A model generated the notes under the pieces. That model did no database searches, was not told where the DNA came from, and saw nothing but the letters and a program-made list of their open reading frames with translations. Source: Amycolatopsis sp. CA-128772 (GTDB taxonomy: Bacteria; Actinomycetota; Actinomycetes; Mycobacteriales; Pseudonocardiaceae). From it: a stretch of DNA of 64,000 nucleotides. The stretch is taken from contig NZ_PPHG01000091.1 in the NCBI RefSeq assembly GCF_002904295.1, positions 1 through 64,000 of the forward strand, given 5' to 3'. Every line of letters starts with the position of its first letter. Position 1 is the first letter of the stretch. Below, piece by piece: positions 22,917 to 30,982 of this stretch. Both the position numbers and the translations under genes were made by a program.

Positions 22917-23525
22917 CTACGGTTTTCGGAGCAGCAGGCAGCCGTGGCGCATCGGCCGCTCCCCCGCGACCGGCTCGCGGTACACCCGCCCCACTTCGTG
23001 GAATCCCGCCGCAGCCCCGAAACCGGCCAGTTCGTCCAACGGCCAGCTGTAGGCCGTCGTCACCTTGTGGTCGAAAGCCGTTCGCGGGCCACCGCCGGAT
23101 TCGAAGCACCCCAACAGAACGTGACCGCCCGACGCCAACGTTCGGGCGAATTCGCCGAAGTAGCCCGGAATTTCCGCCGGCGGCGTGTGGATCATCGAGT
23201 ACCACGAGAGAATCCCGCCCAGGGACGCGTCGGGCACCGCCAGCGCCGCCATGGAACCGACTTCGAACCGCAGGTCCGGGTACGCCGCCCGGGCGAGCTC
23301 GATCATCGCCGGCGACAGGTCGACGCCGAAACTGTCGAGCCCGAGCGAACGCAGGTGCGCCGTCAGCCGGCCGGGCCCGCAGCCGAGGTCGGCGACCGGG
23401 CCGCGGCCGCGGACGGAATCCGCGAACGCCGTCCACACCGCCCGTTCCAGCGGGTGCTTGTCCCAGACCTCGCGGGCGAACTCGGCGTACTGCGCGGCGA
23501 TGGCGTCGTAGGCGGCGGCCGTCAC
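22917..23525 (-). CDS. Class I SAM-dependent methyltransferase
   Basis: A 202-residue methyltransferase. Motif I is VADLGCGPGRLTAHL (about residues 45-60), followed by GLDSFGVDLSPAMIELAR (acidic residue of motif II) and a post-motif GGILSWYSMIHTPP. It resembles small-molecule methyltransferases; the substrate is unknown. The GTG start at 23525 overlaps the stop of the upstream DUF574 gene by four bases (GTGA), so it is translationally coupled and last in the operon. Confidence 0.9.
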   Translation of the reverse strand: MTAAAYDAIAAQYAEFAREVWDKHPLERAVWTAFADSVRGRGPVADLGCGPGRLTAHLRSLGLDSFGVDLSPAMIELARAAYPDLRFEVGSMAALAVPDASLGGILSWYSMIHTPPAEIPGYFGEFARTLASGGHVLLGCFESGGGPRTAFDHKVTTAYSWPLDELAGFGAAAGFHEVGRVYREPVAGERPMRHGCLLLRKP

Positions 23526-24370
23526 GGCTTGCGGCCGAGGCCGCAGAGGTGACCGACGAACGACGGGTCGTTCGCGAGCTTCTTCGTGGCCTTGGACTCG
23601 ATCTCCTCCGGGTGCCACTCCGGCAGGTAGACGATGCCCGGCTCGACGAGCTCCAGCCCTTCGAAGAACGACGTGAACTCCGCGCGGGTGCGCAGGTGCA
23701 GCGGCGTGCTCGACTGGTTGTACTGCTTCATGATCGTCTCGCGGCTGTCGACGTCGGCCATCTCCTGCAGGCCGTCGCTCGTCAGGTGCGAGGACAGGAA
23801 GTACGAACCGGCGGGCAGCAGCGACAGGTACTTCCGGATGGTCTGGGCCACCGGCTCGTCGGCGCCGAGGAAGTACAGGACGCCGACCATGATCAGGCCG
23901 ATCGGGCGGTTCGGGTCGAGGACGCCGGTGTCGAGCGCGCGCTTCCAGATGTCGGCCGGGTCGCGCAGGTCGCCCTGCAGCACCGCGTGCCGGTCCGCGA
24001 CACCCTCCTGTTCCAGCAGGATCTGGGAGTGGGCGACGGCGACCGGCTCGTTGTCGACGTACACGCACCGCGCGTCCGGGTTGACCTCCGTGGCGACCTC
24101 GTGGACGTTGCCGACCGTCGGGACGCCGGAGCCGAGGTCGAGGAACTGGTCGACGCCGTTGCGCGCCAGGTACCGGACGCCGCGGCCGAGGAAGTCGCGG
24201 CCGGCACGGGCGACCGTCTTGATCATCGGGAACGTCTTGACCGCCTGCTCGCCGAACTGGCGGTCGATGGCCCAGTTGGCGTCGCCGCCGAGGAACCAGT
24301 CGTAGATGCGGGCCGCGTTCGGCCGGTCGAGGTCCACGCCTTCAGGGGCTTCGGGGTCCTGCGTAGTCAT
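23522..24370 (-). CDS. SAM-dependent methyltransferase, DUF574 family
   Basis: A 282-residue DUF574 (Methyltransf_19) protein. It has the characteristic opening DLDRPNAARIYDWFLGGDAN, then FLDLGSGVPTVGNVHEVA (SAM-binding motif), ARCVYVDNEPVAVAHS and GLIMVGVLYFLGADE. Chosen start: ATG 24370, which gives MTTQDPEAPEGVDLDRPN; a longer reading to 24397 is less likely. It overlaps the preceding paralogue by 29 bp. DUF574 genes expand in actinomycetes and often lie near WhiJ-like/DUF397 loci; the methyl acceptor is not known. Confidence 0.92.
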   Translation of the reverse strand: MTTQDPEAPEGVDLDRPNAARIYDWFLGGDANWAIDRQFGEQAVKTFPMIKTVARAGRDFLGRGVRYLARNGVDQFLDLGSGVPTVGNVHEVATEVNPDARCVYVDNEPVAVAHSQILLEQEGVADRHAVLQGDLRDPADIWKRALDTGVLDPNRPIGLIMVGVLYFLGADEPVAQTIRKYLSLLPAGSYFLSSHLTSDGLQEMADVDSRETIMKQYNQSSTPLHLRTRAEFTSFFEGLELVEPGIVYLPEWHPEEIESKATKKLANDPSFVGHLCGLGRKP

Positions 24371-25193
24371 TGCGTCCTCCAGGCTTGCGGCCGACACCGC
24401 CGACCACGCTCGCGAGGGGGACCGTGGCGGCGCCGGGCTCCGGGCGCCACTCTCCCACAGGCACGATCCCGGGCTCGACGACGTCGAAGGTACCGAAGAA
24501 CGCGGCGATCTCGGCGAGCGATCGGGACACCGCGGGGGAACTCGACCGCTCGGACAGCTTCACCAGCCGCCGGATCTGCTCCAGCTCTTCGCCTTCGACG
24601 CCGGATTCGGTCGCGTGCGAAAGGACGTACGCCGACCCGGGCGCCAGGAGCGTCCGGTAGTCGCGGATGGCTTCGCGGACGCCGGTGACGTCGGGCAGGA
24701 AGTGCAGCACCGCCACGGTGAGCAGGCAGATCGGCCGGTCCGGGTCGAGCACGCCGGTGGCCAGCGCGGCTTCCCAGACCTCGCCGGCGTCCCGCAGGTC
24801 GGCGTGCAGCACGGCGTGCCGTTCGGGGTCGCCGGCTTCTTCGAGCAGCATCCGCCCGTGCGCGACGGCCACGGGCTCGCAGTCGACGTAGACGCACCGG
24901 CTGTCGTCGACGTGGTCGTCGGCCACCTCGTGCACGTTGCCCGCGGTGGGGATGCCGGAGCCGAGGTCGAGGAACTGCGTGATGCCTTCGGCGAGGCAGT
25001 AGCGCACGGCCCGGCCGAGGAAGTCGCGGTTGCTCCGGGCCAGGGTCTTGGCGAGCGGGAACGCTTCCACCGCCTGCTGGCCGTACTGCCGGTCGACCGC
25101 CCAGTTCGCGGTGCCGCCCAGCGCCCAGTCGTAGATGCGGGCCACATTCGGGCGGTCCAGATCGATGACATCGGGAAGGAAGTCGGGGTCCAC
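24342..25193 (-). CDS. SAM-dependent methyltransferase, DUF574 family (paralogue)
   Basis: A 283-residue DUF574 methyltransferase, clearly paralogous to the next gene downstream: DLDRPNVARIYDWALGGTAN, FLDLGSGIPTAGNVHEVA and RCVYVDCEPVAVAHG align position by position. The GTG start at 25193 follows an AAGGGGA ribosome site. Its stop lies 29 bp inside the following gene. The pair probably arose by tandem duplication. The acceptor molecule is unknown. Confidence 0.92.
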   Translation of the reverse strand: MDPDFLPDVIDLDRPNVARIYDWALGGTANWAVDRQYGQQAVEAFPLAKTLARSNRDFLGRAVRYCLAEGITQFLDLGSGIPTAGNVHEVADDHVDDSRCVYVDCEPVAVAHGRMLLEEAGDPERHAVLHADLRDAGEVWEAALATGVLDPDRPICLLTVAVLHFLPDVTGVREAIRDYRTLLAPGSAYVLSHATESGVEGEELEQIRRLVKLSERSSSPAVSRSLAEIAAFFGTFDVVEPGIVPVGEWRPEPGAATVPLASVVGGVGRKPGGRNDYAGPRSP

Positions 25194-25295
25194 GACGTCC
25201 CCTTCGAGGCGGCCACTTCCGGTGGATTCAGGCCTAACGGAGTGACTCTACCGAAGGTTGTTCACGGCCCGGGACACCTCAGGCCGCCATTCGCC

Positions 25296-26159
25296 CTATT
25301 GGAGCTGCTGCATCTGCGCGCGGTAACCCTCCGCGAGCTCCTTGAGGAACTGCCGGGTCTCCTGGCGCTCCAGCGCCGCTCCGCGCAGCCTGTCCCACGA
25401 GTCGACGAAGATGTTGAAGTCCTTGACGTCGTCGAGGTACAGGCCGCCGGCGGAGTGCTCGATGTAGACGAAGTCCCGGGTGCGGTCCGGGAACCGCATG
25501 ATCGTGAAGTCGTTGGGCACCGCGGCCAGCCGCGCGCCGAACGGGAGTACGTGCACGTAGACGCGCGGGTGCTTCTCGAGCGAGAGCAGGTGCTCGACCT
25601 GGTCGAGCATCACCGCGGGCGCGTAGCCACCGGGCGCCCGGCGCAGCGCGCCTTCGCTGATGATGAACCGGTAGTACGGCGGCTGCTGCTGCTCGAACAC
25701 CGCCTTGCGGTCGAGCCGGTTGCGCACCAGCGACGTCACGTCGGTGGCACCGAACTCGGTGAACTGCTTAAGCATGTAGTGCTCGGACTGCAGCGGGCCC
25801 GGGATGCGCTCGCCGTGCCAGGTGAGGATCTCCGCGGCCGCGGGCTCCAGGTCGGTGAAGGTGCGGAACCAGTGCGGCACCACCGAGCGGTAGCCGGACC
25901 AGTGGCCGCGCTGCCCGGCGGCGGCCCGCGCCAGGTTCATCAGCGTGTCGGCCTCTTCGCCGTTGATCCCGAACGCGTTCAGCATCGATCGCACATCCCC
26001 GAGCTTCACCCCGACGGCACCGGACTCGATCTTGTTGACCTTGCCCTGGGTGCAGCCGAGGACCTCGGCGACCTGTTGCTGTGTCATCCGCGCCGCGGTG
26101 CGGGCATGCCGGAGCTCGTTCCCGAGCTGCTTCCGGCGCGAGGTGACGGTGCTGGCCAT
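25296..26159 (-). CDS. XRE-family regulator with DUF5753 (WhiJ-like)
   Basis: A 287-residue regulator. The N-terminal Cro/C1-type helix-turn-helix is ELRHARTAARMTQQQVAEVL, then GCTQGKVNKIESG; the remainder is a DUF5753 effector domain with YYRFIISEGALRR and RVYVHVLPFG. This architecture is that of Streptomyces WhiJ-like regulators, which act with DUF397 partners in development or antibiotic control. The ATG at 26159 is chosen; an upstream reading to 26234 is Arg-rich and unlikely. It is divergent from the MBL hydrolase at 26396. Confidence 0.92.
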   Translation of the reverse strand: MASTVTSRRKQLGNELRHARTAARMTQQQVAEVLGCTQGKVNKIESGAVGVKLGDVRSMLNAFGINGEEADTLMNLARAAAGQRGHWSGYRSVVPHWFRTFTDLEPAAAEILTWHGERIPGPLQSEHYMLKQFTEFGATDVTSLVRNRLDRKAVFEQQQPPYYRFIISEGALRRAPGGYAPAVMLDQVEHLLSLEKHPRVYVHVLPFGARLAAVPNDFTIMRFPDRTRDFVYIEHSAGGLYLDDVKDFNIFVDSWDRLRGAALERQETRQFLKELAEGYRAQMQQLQ

Positions 26160-26395
26160 CGCCCTGCTCTCCCGGACCACTACCAAGCGACGGCGGCCTC
26201 CCGGTCGCCGTCGCGCGCGAACTATCGAACCCACCCAGGTTAGTGCTTCACCTTGCGGATCTCGATGATGACATCGCGCAGCGTTCCAGGAAACGTCGCG
26301 GAACGCCAGTCACCTGCGCTATCACTCGCCTGGACCAGCGAAATTCCGAATTATTCCGCCAACCGGCGGAGCCCTCTCTCGGGCATAGTGGCCCG

Positions 26396-27316
26396 GTGAC
26401 CGATCGCTCGCCTTCCGCCGCCGCCGTCACCCGGCTGGCCGACCAGGTCCACGGGTACGTCCAGCCGGACGGCTCCTGGTACATCAACAACTGCGGGTTC
26501 GTCGACGCCGGCGACCACACCGTGCTCATTGACACGTGTTCGACCGAGCGCCGCACGCGCGCCTTGCTCGAGGCAGTCCGCAGTACCACCGGCAGCCCGG
26601 TGACGACGCTGGTGAACACCCACCACCACGGCGATCACACCAACGGGAACTACCTGGTCACGGGCGCGGCGGTGGTCGGCCACCGCAAGACGCGCGAGGT
26701 GATGGTCGCCGAGGGCATCCAGACGTTCGAGGGCGTCTTCGTCGGCAGCGACTGGGGCGAGCTCGAGTCGCGGCCGCCGGAGATCGTGTTCGACGACCGG
26801 CTCACGGTGTACGCCGGCGACGTCGAAATCCAGCTGATCCACCCGGGTCACGCGGCCCACACGACCAACGACGTCCTGGTCTGGCTGCCCGCGCAGCGCG
26901 TGCTGTACGCCGGTGACCTGGTGTTCCACGGCGGCAGCCCGTTCGCGCTGATGGGCTCGGTCGCCGGGTGGCGCAAGGGCCTCGACGTCATCCGGGAGCT
27001 TCAGCCCGAAGTCATCTTGCCTGGTCACGGCGGCCCCTGCGGGCTGGAGGTCGTGGACAAAGTGGACGAATACCTCGGATTCGTCCAGAAGACGGCCGAG
27101 CGCGGGAAGGCCGCCGGGCTGTCGCCGCTGGAGCTGGCCAAGGAGACGGACCTCGGCGAGTTCGCGTCGCTGAGCGAGCAGGAGCGGCTGCCGGGCAACC
27201 TGCACCGCGCGTACGCCGAGCTCGACGGCGCCGAGTGGGGCGCCGACATCGACCTGGTCGCGGCGATCACCGACATGCTCGCCTACAACAAGGGCCCGAT
27301 CCGCTGCTTCTCCTGA
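26396..27316 (+). CDS. MBL-fold metallo-hydrolase
   Basis: A 306-residue metallo-beta-lactamase-fold hydrolase. The first metal motif is THHHGDHT (H76, H78, D80, H81), then HPGHAAHTTND, YAGDLVFHGG with its bridging Asp, and ILPGHGGPCG with the last histidine. The pattern fits SoxH/quinoprotein-relay-like or hydroxyacylglutathione-hydrolase-like members; the substrate is unknown. The GTG start at 26396 fits the N-terminal family text; an open stretch back to 26243 is not supported. It is divergent from the XRE regulator. Confidence 0.9.
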   Translation: MTDRSPSAAAVTRLADQVHGYVQPDGSWYINNCGFVDAGDHTVLIDTCSTERRTRALLEAVRSTTGSPVTTLVNTHHHGDHTNGNYLVTGAAVVGHRKTREVMVAEGIQTFEGVFVGSDWGELESRPPEIVFDDRLTVYAGDVEIQLIHPGHAAHTTNDVLVWLPAQRVLYAGDLVFHGGSPFALMGSVAGWRKGLDVIRELQPEVILPGHGGPCGLEVVDKVDEYLGFVQKTAERGKAAGLSPLELAKETDLGEFASLSEQERLPGNLHRAYAELDGAEWGADIDLVAAITDMLAYNKGPIRCFS

Positions 27317-27401
27317 ACTAGGTGAGCTGCTCCTCCGTGCCCTCCCTTGAGGCGTCGATCGGACTAGGGTCTGAATCGAGAGAGACGTTGAGAGGATTCG
27401 G

Positions 27402-28841
27402 ATGAGCAAGAAGGCGAGCATCGGGGTCACCGGCCTGGCGGTCATGGGCCGCAACCTGGCCCGCAACCTGGCCCGGCACGGCCACACGGTGGCCCTGCAC
27501 AACCGGTCCGAGGAGCGGACCCGCGCGCTGGTGGAGCAGGTCGGCGACGAGGGCGACTTCATCCCGGCGTACTCCGCGCAGGCGTTCGTCGACGCGCTGG
27601 AGCGGCCGCGGCAGGTCGTGATCATGGTCAAGGCGGGCGGCCCGACGGACGCCGTCATCGAAGAGTTCGCGCCGCTGCTCGAAGAGGGCGACGTGATCAT
27701 CGACGCCGGCAACGCGCACTTCGCCGACACGCGCCGCCGCGAGAAGGCGCTGCGCGAGCGTGGCCTGCACTTCGTCGGCAGCGGCGTCTCCGGCGGCGAG
27801 GAAGGCGCGCTGCACGGGCCGAGCATCATGCCCGGCGGTTCGAAGGAGTCGTACGAGTCGCTCGGCCCGCTGTTCGAGGACATCTCGGCGAAGGTCGACG
27901 GCGAGCCGTGCTGCACGCACATCGGCGCGGACGGCGCCGGCCACTTCGTCAAGATGGTGCACAACGGCATCGAGTACGCCGACATGCAGCTGATCGCGGA
28001 GTCGTTCGACCTGCTCCGGCACGCGGGCGGCTACGCGCCGGCCGAGATCGCCGACGTGTTCCGCACCTGGAACACCGGGCGCCTCGACTCCTACCTGATC
28101 GAGATCACCGCCGAGGTGCTGGCGCACGTCGACAAGACGTCCGGCAAGCCGTTCGTGGACGTCGTCGAGGACGCCGCCGAGCAGAAGGGCACCGGCCGCT
28201 GGACCGTGCAGATCGGCCTCGACCTGGGTGTCCCGATCTCCGGCATCGCCGAAGCCGTCTTCGCGCGTTCGCTGTCCGGGTCCAAGTCGCTGCGTGCGGC
28301 GGCCCGCGGGCTCGGCGGCCCGTCGGCGGCGCCGCTGTCGGGGTCCTCGCTGGAGCGCTTCGCCGACGACGTCGAGCAGGCGCTGTACGCGTCGAAGGTG
28401 GTCGCGTACGCGCAGGGCTTCAACCAGATCCAGGCCGGCGCGACCGAGTACGGGTGGGACATCGACCTCGGCAAGGTCGCCTCGATCTGGCGCGGCGGCT
28501 GCATCATCCGCGCGAAGTTCCTCAACGACATCACCGCCGCCTACGCCGACGAGCCGGAGCTGCCGACGCTGCTGACGTCGGGCGGCTTCCGCAAGGCGGT
28601 CGAGGACGCGCAGGACTCGTGGCGTTCGGTGATCTCGACGGCGGTCAAGCTCGGCATCCCGACGCCGGGCTTCTCGACGGCGCTGGCCTATTACGACGGC
28701 CTCCGCGCGGACCGCCTGCCGGCCGCCCTGGTCCAGGGCCAGCGCGACTTCTTCGGCGCCCACACCTACCGCCGGGTGGACCGCGAAGGCTCGTTCCACA
28801 CGGCCTGGGCCGCCGACGGCCGCCCGGAGTCCGACGCCTGA
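27402..28841 (+). CDS. gnd: 6-phosphogluconate dehydrogenase (decarboxylating)
   Basis: A 479-residue enzyme of the pentose phosphate pathway, oxidising 6-phosphogluconate to ribulose-5-phosphate with NADP. It has the nucleotide-binding GLAVMGRNLARNLARHG and NRS(EE)RT (Arg for NADP phosphate), the substrate signature GSGVSGGEEGALHGPSIMPGG, the catalytic lysine and Asn in GHFVKMVHNGIEYADMQL, and the C-terminal family text AYYDGLRADRLPAALVQGQRDFFGAHTY. The length is that of the long, dimeric type. GAGAGGA precedes the ATG at 27402. It is convergent with the next gene cluster, separated by a strong hairpin. Confidence 0.97.
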   Translation: MSKKASIGVTGLAVMGRNLARNLARHGHTVALHNRSEERTRALVEQVGDEGDFIPAYSAQAFVDALERPRQVVIMVKAGGPTDAVIEEFAPLLEEGDVIIDAGNAHFADTRRREKALRERGLHFVGSGVSGGEEGALHGPSIMPGGSKESYESLGPLFEDISAKVDGEPCCTHIGADGAGHFVKMVHNGIEYADMQLIAESFDLLRHAGGYAPAEIADVFRTWNTGRLDSYLIEITAEVLAHVDKTSGKPFVDVVEDAAEQKGTGRWTVQIGLDLGVPISGIAEAVFARSLSGSKSLRAAARGLGGPSAAPLSGSSLERFADDVEQALYASKVVAYAQGFNQIQAGATEYGWDIDLGKVASIWRGGCIIRAKFLNDITAAYADEPELPTLLTSGGFRKAVEDAQDSWRSVISTAVKLGIPTPGFSTALAYYDGLRADRLPAALVQGQRDFFGAHTYRRVDREGSFHTAWAADGRPESDA

Positions 28842-28847
28842 CGAGCC

Positions 28848-28894
28848 GCTGCTCTGACCGGGAAGACCCCCTGGTCCCACCCGGTCAGAGCAGC
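28848..28894. terminator. 15-bp perfect hairpin between convergent genes
   Basis: Arms GCTGCTCTGACCGGG (28848-28862) and CCCGGTCAGAGCAGC (28880-28894) with a 17-base loop. It lies 7 bp after gnd and can terminate both directions. The stop codon of the tiny minus-strand ORF lies in the stem. Confidence 0.75.
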
Positions 28895-28941
28895 GTCACC
28901 AGCAGCACGGCGAGCAGTGCGGCGGCCAGCAGGAGCTTCAC
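28885..28941 (-). CDS. Possible 18-residue hydrophobic peptide
   Basis: A GTG at 28941 overlaps the stop of the HTH-Clp_N gene (GTGA) and opens an 18-codon frame reading MKLLLAAALLAVLLVTLL, a single membrane-helix-like peptide that stops inside the terminator stem. The coupling and uniform hydrophobicity argue for a real product; the tiny size argues for chance. Confidence 0.35.
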   Translation of the reverse strand: MKLLLAAALLAVLLVTLL

Positions 28942-29675
28942 TGCCCCCGGGCGGCGAGGAGTTCCGCCAGCACCTCGACGATCTTCGCCTCGGCCTTGTC
29001 CTTCTTGACGCCCAGGCCGTCGAGCACCTCGAAGCCGGCGCCCTCACGTTGTTCCAGCAGCGCCAGCAGGATGTGCTCGGTGCCGATGTAGTTGTGCCCG
29101 AGCCGCAGGCCTTCGCGCATGGTCAGTTCCAGGGTCTTCTTGGCCGCCGCCGAGAACGGGACCACGTTCGGCACCGGCTCGACCGGCTCGGGCAGCCGCG
29201 CCTCGGCCGCTCCGCGGACGGCGTCGAGCTGCACGCCCTGGGCCAGGATCGCCCCGGCCGCGAGGGCGGCGGGCTCGGTCAGCAGGCCCAGCACGATGTG
29301 CACGGTGTCGATCTCCGGGCTGGCGTGGTCGACGGCCGCCTTCTGCGTCTCGACGATGACGTGCCGCGCCCGGTCGGTGTAGCGCCCGTAGACGCGCTCG
29401 ATCGCCCCGGACGGGTCGCCGCCGGGGTCGACCTTCGGCACGAACCGCTTCTGGGCGGCCTGTTTCGTGACGCCCATGCTGGCGCCGATGTCGGTCCAGG
29501 ACGCGCCCGATCTCCGGGCCTGGTCGACGAAGTGACCGATCAGGTGGTCGGCCACCTCGCCGAGGTGCTGGCCCACGTAGACGGCGTCGGTCAGCTGGGC
29601 CAGGGCGTCGTGGTCGTTGTTGCTCTTGATGGCGGTGATCAGGTCGTCGAGCTTGATGTTGGTCGGTAGGGTCAT
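28938..29675 (-). CDS. Fused HTH–Clp_N protein, ClpC2-like
   Basis: A 245-residue protein. The N-terminal part holds a helix-turn-helix (RRSGASWTDIGASMGVTKQA, about residues 50-70). The C-terminal part is a two-repeat Clp_N domain: RARHVIVETQKAA, IDTVHIVLGLL, then VVPFSAAAKKTLELTMREG and YIGTEHILLALLEQREG. There is no ATPase. This order matches mycobacterial ClpC2, reported to autoregulate its gene and to soak up ClpC1-targeting cyclomarin. It is the fused counterpart of the split pair at 10276-11012. The ATG at 29675 has no ribosome site and lies 7 bp from a -10-like TAAAGT. Confidence 0.9.
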   Translation of the reverse strand: MTLPTNIKLDDLITAIKSNNDHDALAQLTDAVYVGQHLGEVADHLIGHFVDQARRSGASWTDIGASMGVTKQAAQKRFVPKVDPGGDPSGAIERVYGRYTDRARHVIVETQKAAVDHASPEIDTVHIVLGLLTEPAALAAGAILAQGVQLDAVRGAAEARLPEPVEPVPNVVPFSAAAKKTLELTMREGLRLGHNYIGTEHILLALLEQREGAGFEVLDGLGVKKDKAEAKIVEVLAELLAARGQ

Positions 29676-29678
29676 GCC

Positions 29679-29724
29679 GTCAACTTTAGGTTGACGATCT
29701 AGTTCCGTCAACCGCGAGTTGACG
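29679..29724 (-). promoter_or_regulatory. Twin-palindrome promoter of the HTH–Clp_N gene
   Basis: GTCAAC-N5-GTTGAC twice, at 29679-29695 and 29707-29723, each flanked by C/G to give CGTCAAC…GTTGACG; centres 28 bp apart. On the minus strand TTGACG, 17 bp, TAAAGT and 7 bp lead to the ATG, the same geometry as the promoter at 11016-11062. The distal site covers the last codons of the upstream reductase. Confidence 0.75.
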
Positions 29725-30928
29725 CTGCCTTCAGGTGAGCTTTCAGGTCGAACTCGCTCGTCTCGAGATCGGCGTACGCGGGCTTCGGCTCGGCCGTGAA
29801 CAGCCGTCGTGCGGCGATGTGGTCGGCCGGCCGGTTCACCGACTCGACGGCGATGAGGACGTCGTCGCGGAAGGACAGCACGGAGAACTTGCCCGCGGCC
29901 GGGTCGCCCGCGACCACCGTCCGGTCCGCGCCCGCCAGGATCCCGGCGATCTGCAGCTTCGCGCCCGCCTGGTCGGTCCAGAACCAGGGCAGGCTCGCGT
30001 ACGGCTCTTCGGTGCCGGTGATCGCCGCGGCCACGCAGCGGGCTTGGTCGACGGCGTTCTGCACGGACTCCAGCCGGGTCTCGGCGCCGGCCTGCACGCA
30101 CGGGAAGTTGGCGCAGTCGCCGATGGCGAAGATCCGCGGGTCCGCCGTGCGCAGGTGCGCGTCGACGACGACGCCGTTGCGCACCGGCAGCCCGGCGGCC
30201 TCGGCGAGCGACGTCTCGGGCACCACCCCGACGGCCACGACGACCAGGTCCGCGGGCAGCCGGGTGCCGTCGGCCAGCTCGACCTCCCGCACCCGCGAGT
30301 CGCCGTGCATCGCGGCGACACCCTGGCCGAGCAGCACCGTGTGCCCGGCCTTGCGGTGCAGGTCGGCGAAGTACGTGGAGATCTCCGGCGTCGCGACGCG
30401 GTTGAGCAGGCGGTCCTGCGCCTCGACGATCGTCACCGGGCGACCGGCGTGGGAAGCGAACTCCAGCCCGATGAACCCACCGCCGGCCACGACGACGTTT
30501 TCGGCCCGTTCGAGGGACGCCCGCAGCCGGTCGGCGTCGTCGCGGGTGCGCAGCGTCAGCACCCCCGGCAGGTCCGCGCCCGGCACCGGCAGCGTCCGGT
30601 TGCGGGCGCCGGTGGCCAGGACGAGGAAGTCGTAGGCCGGCTCGCGGCCGTCGTCGAGCCGCACGGCCGCCGCCTCGCGGTCGATCGCCGCGACCCGCCC
30701 GGCGACCAGCTCGATGTCCTTCTCGGCGAAGAAGTCCTCGCCGCGCAGGTGCAGCTGCTCGAGCCCGGCGGTCCCGGCCAGGTACGCCTTCGACAGCGGC
30801 GGCCGCTGGTAGGGCACCCCCGGCTCGTCCCCGACCAGCACGACCCGGCCGGCGAAGCCCCGGTCCCGCAGCGAAGCCACGGCCTGGAACCCGCTCTGAC
30901 CAGCACCGACGACGAGAACGGTGGTCAT
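29708..30928 (-). CDS. FAD-dependent NAD(P)H:ferredoxin/rubredoxin reductase-like oxidoreductase
   Basis: A 406-residue two-dinucleotide-fold flavoprotein. The FAD motif is VLVVGAGQSGFQAVASLRDRG, then YQRPPLSKAYL, LVLATGARNR, the NAD motif VVVAGGGFIGLEFAS and the second FAD motif IFAIGDCANFP; a reductase C-terminal domain follows. This is the layout of ferredoxin reductases that feed P450s and dioxygenases (ThcD/CamA/RhlR-like). No ferredoxin or P450 gene is adjacent. Its 3' end contains half of the promoter of the HTH-Clp_N gene, 33 bp downstream on the same strand. Confidence 0.92.
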   Translation of the reverse strand: MTTVLVVGAGQSGFQAVASLRDRGFAGRVVLVGDEPGVPYQRPPLSKAYLAGTAGLEQLHLRGEDFFAEKDIELVAGRVAAIDREAAAVRLDDGREPAYDFLVLATGARNRTLPVPGADLPGVLTLRTRDDADRLRASLERAENVVVAGGGFIGLEFASHAGRPVTIVEAQDRLLNRVATPEISTYFADLHRKAGHTVLLGQGVAAMHGDSRVREVELADGTRLPADLVVVAVGVVPETSLAEAAGLPVRNGVVVDAHLRTADPRIFAIGDCANFPCVQAGAETRLESVQNAVDQARCVAAAITGTEEPYASLPWFWTDQAGAKLQIAGILAGADRTVVAGDPAAGKFSVLSFRDDVLIAVESVNRPADHIAARRLFTAEPKPAYADLETSEFDLKAHLKAASTRG

Positions 30929-30982
30929 TCCTGCTCCTCACCCCGATCCGGCAACCCTCTGTCTCATCCGACCACAACCGGC

